Assembly: GCA_033557675.1 (NCBI GenBank)
Contig: JAWQRM010000396.1
Coordinates: forward strand, 1 to 23,199
DNA: 23,199 nt
Source: Coptodactyla brooksi
Lineage: Eukaryota > Arthropoda > Insecta > Coleoptera > Scarabaeidae
Direction of reading: 5' to 3'
Part shown: positions 18,791 to 23,199 of the stretch, piece after piece
Position numbering within the stretch: the first letter of the stretch is position 1
Layout of the letters: each line of letters begins with the position of its first letter
The notes under the pieces: model-generated
What the model saw: only the letters and a program-made list of their open reading frames with translations
Databases searched by the model: none
What the model was told of the DNA's origin: nothing
Made by a program: the position numbers and the translations under genes

Positions 18791-19020
18791 TTTTACTTTT
18801 TCTCACACTTACCTATGACCGATAAATCCATGTATTTATCGCACGCTATCATTGTTCGTCTCTGAGCGACAGCTTAGATTATTTGATTATATAATACAGT
18901 TCAGAATAAAATTAACTGTTTATTTTGCGTTTTAATCTATTCGACATGTTAATCAATGATATAAAATGTAATGAGTACACTCTTGTAAATAAAGTTGCTA
19001 TGACGAATATCGTTTGTTTG

Positions 19021-19034
19021 GTATCCATGGAAAC
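19021..19034 (+). promoter_or_regulatory. X-box-like RFX site
   Basis: GTATCCATGGAAAC matches 11 of 14 positions of the palindromic X-box GTTGCCATGGCAAC, with a perfect right half-site GGAAAC. It lies 87 nt before the start codon of an axonemal gene, the usual place for X-boxes in ciliary genes. A left-half-like GTTGCTATG lies at 18994-19002. RFX control is an inference. Confidence 0.55.
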
Positions 19035-19120
19035 ACAAGGCCGTCGTTTGTAGTGTATCATAGACTCTAATTTATTTATCATTTTGTTGTGCCACTTCTT
19101 ATATATTATTATAAACAACA

Positions 19121-21525
19121 ATGGCAAAACAGGCGAAGAAACAGCAGCTGTCCGTACAAGAACAACTGGAAATGGATATAATGGCCGAAGCTGAATTAGC
19201 AAGATTACAAAGACAAGCAAGTACACTTTATAGTAAATTTAAGTATATTGTAAAACAAAATTATGTGATAGTTACTTAATTTTGTTACACTGTAAGTAGA
19301 AGAAAAATCTTTTTTACTACTGAGATATAGATGCTCTTGAAATACGGAAGTTTCGATAAAACGCAGGCCCGGTGGTTGAAACATATTTAATTAAAAAAAA
19401 TTACATAGTTTTCATAGCATTATGTTTTCTAAATACATGCTTCCAGTGTTTTTCCATTTTTCTCTTTTCAGTGGTTTCATATTTTGTTTCTGTCCCATGG
19501 TTTTTTCTGTTACTTTGGTTACAGTTTTTTTTATAATTTTCTATCTTCGATGTTTCATTGCACTTTGCTCTACATAGAGAAAGATCTGTTCAAATTTTTT
19601 TAAAATTGCATTTTTTATTCGATTTCTACACGTAACAACTGTGATTATTTTGGATTAAAATTTTATGATGGAGTGAACGTGAGACTTAGACTTTTTTTGT
19701 AGTACCGAATAATGGACGCAGATAGACGGGCATTTGAGGAAGAAGCCACGTCAAAGCTGAAGAAACAGCGTAAGCTGATTAGCATCTTAACCAAAGAACA
19801 CAAGGAACTGTTAGAAAACCTGACGGTCGCAAGTTCGAATTGTCACAAGAGGAAAGATTCCGCTTATTCTTCCGAAATTCGGCAACTGCTCGATAAGCAC
19901 GATAGATTCGAGGAGTTGATCAAGAAGGAGAAGAAGCAGCTGCGTGAAATCGAACATCAAATCCACAAGGTTCAGCAGGACGTTTTGCAACTTAGAAAGA
20001 GGCAGGAGACTGAAAAGCAAGTACAGGAGAAGTGGATTTGCGGGCAGAGAACTCTGGGTAACTTGCAAAATAGACTGGATACTTGCGTTAAGAGATTTTG
20101 CTCCATATTAGCCGAGAATAAGAAGCTAAGGGAAGAAATCGATCATTTGTTAAAAGAACGGTAAATATTTCTAAGGGATATCTTAAGCAATTCAAATAAA
20201 CTACGCTTGTTAATAGCACATTATTTAACAAAATACGACAGAATCACTTGACGGAATTAAACGATGGTAAAAAAGTTATGATGGATCTGATCGAACAAGC
20301 CACTTTGGCTTACGACCAAAGGGAGGAATCAGGGCAAAAATTGCAGGCTTTAAAAATTAGGGCGCAAAATGATTTACTGCTCCACATGTCCGTATGTTTT
20401 TTCATCCCTTCAGATTCCACGAAATTAATACGTATTTCGTAGGACATGAGAGAATTGTTCAGGCAGTTGGATCACGACGCGAACCTCCAAGACTTTCTGA
20501 GTGTGAAAGGTCAGAGGAGGATAATGAAAGATTTGGAAATGAAAGAGCAGCAAAAGAAACAGCAAGTCAGGGAAAACTTGGAGAAGCAGCTGTTGCACTA
20601 TAAGCAAACTTTAATAAAAGTGCAAGTAATAATTTCATTAAATAAAATTAGATCTCGAGTGTTCGCCAGGCTATCGTTAATACGTTGACTCTTTTAGAAA
20701 ATAGCAGGAGAAGATGACGTCAGCAAACTGGCGTCGGAATACATAAAGCAGGAAGAGGAAAATTTTGCACTTTTCAACTACGTGAACGAACTGAACCACG
20801 AATTGGAGACGTTGGCGGATAATATCGGAAAACTTTATAGTAGTATTGAAGAACAGAAAGAATTAAACGAACTGCGAGCGCAGAATCAAAAAGATACACT
20901 GGAAGTTTTAAACCGAGAAGCTGAGAATATACAAAAAGATGTAAAAACCTTGAAAATTGCAGATGGGTAGTGGGGAACAATCAGTTCTGGTATACCTGGG
21001 GTGGGGGTGCTGAGCGAAGTTGACGGAGTGGGAGTCCAATCAGTGGGCTAGGGAGTGGTCGCCACAGCCTGTTGATCTTTGGAAGGCCCTGCCCACTGCT
21101 AAGTGATTGGCCTCCACTCCATACGCTTCGTCCAGCTCTCCCCACCTCATGTGCGCGCGCAGGTGGAATAACGGGATGGGCCAGAACCAGTTGCTCTCCG
21201 CTATTTAGATGTCTCTAATTTGTGACGTAGATAACATGTGTTTCAGCTTGAAATGGAGAAAGAACGATTGGTTGACAGGCAGAGCGAATTGAAGGAAGTA
21301 TTGGATGAAATTCAAGGTATACTCGCAATGATACACTGTGATAGTACGCCGATCTTGGATTTATTGGGTAAATCTCGATGTTAATTTTGTTTTTTGTCAT
21401 ATTCGTTACTTATAAAGATGTACATTGCAGGTGAACGTAGCGGTGTAAATAACTACAACGTTCTGTTGTATTTGGGCTTATTGGAGAATAGAGTTGGTGA
21501 ACTCTTAAAACAATTGAAGAAATAA
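19121..21525 (+). CDS. ODAD1-like: Outer dynein arm docking complex coiled-coil protein (ODAD1/CCDC114-CCDC63 family)
   Basis: This is a predicted docking-complex subunit that anchors outer dynein arms to axonemal doublet microtubules. Exons are 19121-19216, 19703-20160, 20217-20391, 20443-20625, 20698-20940, 21247-21367 and 21431-21525; phases agree, giving 456 aa. Family landmarks in order: ELARLQRQYRIMDADRRAF near the N-terminus (human ODAD1 has LSRLQRQCKVMEGERRAY), ENKKLREEIDHLL, LIEQATLAYDQREE, ASEYIKQEEENFALFNYVNE (human QKYLEIEERNFAEFNFINE) and MIHCDSTPILDLLGE before a short C-terminus. Almost the whole chain is heptad coiled coil with Lys/Glu/Gln. Intron 1 is GC-AG (19217-19702). A downstream ATG at 19712 is in frame, but the LARLQRQ exon argues for 19121. 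The family includes both CCDC114 and CCDC63; which ortholog this is stays open. Expression is expected in sperm and ciliated neurons. Confidence 0.88.
19217..19702 (+). other. GC-AG intron 1 of the ODAD1-like gene
   Basis: The donor is CAA|GCAAGT and the acceptor ttttttgtag. Only the GC donor at 19217 gives phase 0 and joins LQRQ to YRIMDADRRAF. The GT four bases later would shift the frame. The 486-nt intron is T-rich and holds nothing else recognised. Confidence 0.8.
20968..21195. repeat. GC-rich foldback in ODAD1-like intron 5
   Basis: Intron 5 (20941-21246) is mostly a GC-rich block unlike the AT-rich surroundings. The left arm 20995-21053 and the complement of the right arm 21086-21150 share GGGGTGGGG, CTG..CGAAG, GGAGTGG and CCAATCA in order, at roughly 75-80% identity. 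The flanks cagttctgg (20981) and ccagaacca (21181) also pair. A loop of about 30 nt remains. It is probably a small foldback element; no coding potential was found. Confidence 0.65.
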
Positions 21526-22200
21526 GCAACTAAATAGTTACAATTTCTTCTCAATACTGATCTATGTAATTATTTATAAAACGTTTGATACTTTTGAATA
21601 CAATTGAGAGTTTAACTAGTTATCAGCACCATAAATTCACGTTACATGGTGTGAAACATCTGCGCCCTAATTACGGGTATATCTGACATGCAAACGGTGT
21701 AGGAAGCACGTGTTGAAACTAGCAGCTCTGGTTGTAACCTTTTTGGAATATTTCTGGAATTGTCATAGCACACGCGAATTTAAGTAATCATATGTCTTAC
21801 CGCTAAATGAGCGCTATTAGTGACTCTAAAAGTATCCAAACGTAAGGAAGGTTTCCTCTCGGCCCATTTGGCATCAAAATCGTGTACCACATCGTATATC
21901 ATACGTATATTCAGGTCAGAAATGAAGTGTTTATATAGAAATATTTTAGACAAAAGTTGCGGGTGTATAGTGATTTAAATTAAACTCAGAATACAAGATT
22001 ATCAATGTCAATGGGTTGGAGAAGAAGAAGAAGAAGAAGAAGAAGAAGAATAGGGAATTGGTACATAGTTTCACGTCGAAGAATGGGAACAAAGTCATCA
22101 AATGAACAGCTACTTGGTATTTATTTTTTGATGACAGGCCTGTAGACGTGGCTTGAAAGGTAACTAGAAAATTAACATTCCAAGAGCGACAAGGAGCAGT
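21526..22200. other. 3' region of ODAD1-like gene and spacer
   Basis: This is AT-rich sequence after the stop, without a canonical AATAAA close by (tttataaaacg near 21573 is the nearest A/T-rich candidate). A (GAA)n microsatellite lies at 22021-22050. No gene or known element is recognised. Confidence 0.6.
22021..22050. repeat. (GAA)10 microsatellite
   Basis: Ten uninterrupted GAA triplets form a purine-only strand. It is likely length-variable. Confidence 0.95.
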
Positions 22201-22780
22201 TAAAGAGGCTGGTTAAGTCTAGACCGAAGGAATAAAGCAACGGAGCGATTGGGGAAGTCATAATCGCTCTTTGTATACCACAGCCTATGTTCATGTGTAA
22301 ACAATGTCGTAATACCCATTCGGCGAATTACCTTCGGTGCACCAACCTTGAATCTCGACGAGAAAATTGATTCTCCTTCGAAATCATTATTTCCCACTGC
22401 CGTACCCACCTCTGCCCATTGTGGTGTACCCGTTTATGCGGACAAATTGATATTACCCCGCCGGAACGGACAAGGGCTCATTTGCGTTTTGTCTGTGGGG
22501 AAAAATCCCCATTGCTCGTTATTCCTCTCGCGCTCATGCGAGCCGCGTCTTCTATTACCCCGGCGTATAATTTTGATCATGTTCACTCCTACACCGTCGA
22601 CATGGTTAAGAGAACCCGCCCACAATCGCGGTTATCTGCCAGATCGATTTATGATGATAGCCGGTCCCTCTCAGCTGTAGCGATAATTGAAAGTGATTCC
22701 GCCGTATCTGGATCGTCAATTGTGATTACGAGCCGGCGGTTTAACAATTCGAGTTAGGACTTTTGGTTGCTAGGGTAATA
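22201..22780. other. CpG-richer segment, function unknown
   Basis: Compared with neighbouring spacer this stretch is clearly richer in G, C and CpG, and it is open in several frames on both strands. Open frames at 22348-22680 and 22419-22757 (plus) and 22434-22625 (minus) overlap, so at most one could be real; none resembles a family I know. It could be a promoter-type CpG island, a first exon of a gene outside the window, or an old mobile-element fragment. Confidence 0.4.
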
Positions 22781-22898
22781 AACAAAGCGAAAGAGGTTAT
22801 TCTGGTACGCCTGCTTATCGAGGATCGAGTGATAAACGACAAGAGGGAAGCGCTAGAAGGTGGTAGCTCAAATCTTAATCTTAAGCTGAACCTTAACC

Positions 22899-23199
22899 TT
22901 AATTTTTACCTTCTTTGAATCTTCCTTTTGAAGACAACAACCTCATGTGGTATTTCTTCGTTTCTTCAGCTGCATCTTCCACTTCTTTAGCGTTTTCATA
23001 TCTATTTTTGGACGTATACTTGTCTCCAGATTCAAGTCAGCCGTCAGCTTTAACCTTAACCTTAATCTTAATTTTTACCTTCTTTGAATCTTCCTTTTGA
23101 AGACAACAATCTCATGTGGTATTTCTTCGTTTCTTCAGCTGCATCTTCCACTTCTTTAGCGTTTTCATATCTATTTTTGGATGTATACTTGTCTCCAGA
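22899..23199. repeat. 169-bp tandem repeat, cut by window end
   Basis: Segment 22899-23030 recurs at 23068-23199 with only two differences in 132 bp; the period is 169 bp and the second copy is cut by the window end. The 37-nt spacer between them is CTTAACC/CTTAATC-rich, and related CTTAA motifs precede copy 1. On the minus strand each conserved block reads 43 codons (SGDKYTSKNRYENAKEVEDA...) before a stop. It may be satellite DNA or a duplicated exon. Confidence 0.85.

Noticed and set aside
20161..20241. ODAD1-like intron 2 ending at acgacag (20241)
   Set aside because: It leads to an early TGA; the acceptor at 20216 keeps the frame through TLFNKIRQNHLTELN.
22295..22339. C-x2-C-x3-H-x6-C pattern (CKQCRNTHSANYLRC) like a retrotransposon gag zinc knuckle
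   Set aside because: The spacing and HSANY resemble Jockey-type gag, but the frame is closed shortly downstream, neighbouring knuckles are missing and no pol sequence is seen; it is too short to call.
22915..23100. 61-codon plus-strand frame across the tandem repeat
   Set aside because: It is the complement of the lysine/glutamate-rich minus frame and spans the variable spacer; coding is less likely on this strand.

Overview
The window looks like nuclear DNA of an insect, most likely a beetle; the order is an inference from protein and intron style, not a proof. GC-richer exons sit in AT-rich surroundings, many introns are only 51-73 nt long, and the non-coding DNA holds Tc1/mariner and Tigger/pogo relics. 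Four spliced protein-coding genes can be reconstructed exon by exon: VDAC/porin (+, 1302-4553, 4 coding exons, 284 aa), sds22/PPP1R7 (-, 6892-5420, 6 exons, one frame break), Ire1/ERN1 (+, 7692-18351, 12 exons, 1052 aa) and an ODAD1/CCDC114-CCDC63 family coiled-coil protein (+, 19121-21525, 7 exons, 456 aa). No rRNA, tRNA or CRISPR array was seen.

Layout. 1-1300: a decayed Tc1/mariner-type element (100-972, TA flanks, 41-bp inverted ends) and an AT-only repeat field. 1302-4553: VDAC, with a strong hairpin in intron 1. 4554-5419: convergent spacer to sds22. 5420-6892: sds22, with an unusual N-terminal heptapeptide repeat and a reading-frame break just before the conserved LEEFW segment. 6893-7691: divergent sds22/Ire1 promoter region with a DRE-type palindrome. 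7692-18351: Ire1. Its intron 3 (4.3 kb) holds five degenerate tandem copies of a foldback repeat rich in TGACA/TGTCA sites, plus a separate long hairpin. Its intron 6 (2.4 kb) holds a dead Tigger/pogo element. 18352-19120: Ire1 3' UTR and the promoter of the ciliary gene, with an RFX X-box-like site. 19121-21525: the outer dynein arm docking gene, with one GC-AG intron and one GC-rich foldback intron. 21526-23199: spacer with a GAA microsatellite, a CpG-richer segment and the start of a 169-bp tandem repeat that runs off the window.

The genes do not form a pathway: mitochondrial outer-membrane channel, PP1 regulator, ER stress sensor and axonemal docking factor. No new multi-gene system is evident. 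The points most worth checking are the sds22 frame break and heptad repeat, the intronic hairpins, the in-frame 51-nt intron that splits the Ire1 RNase active site, the X-box, and the terminal tandem repeat whose only two differences are synonymous in one frame.
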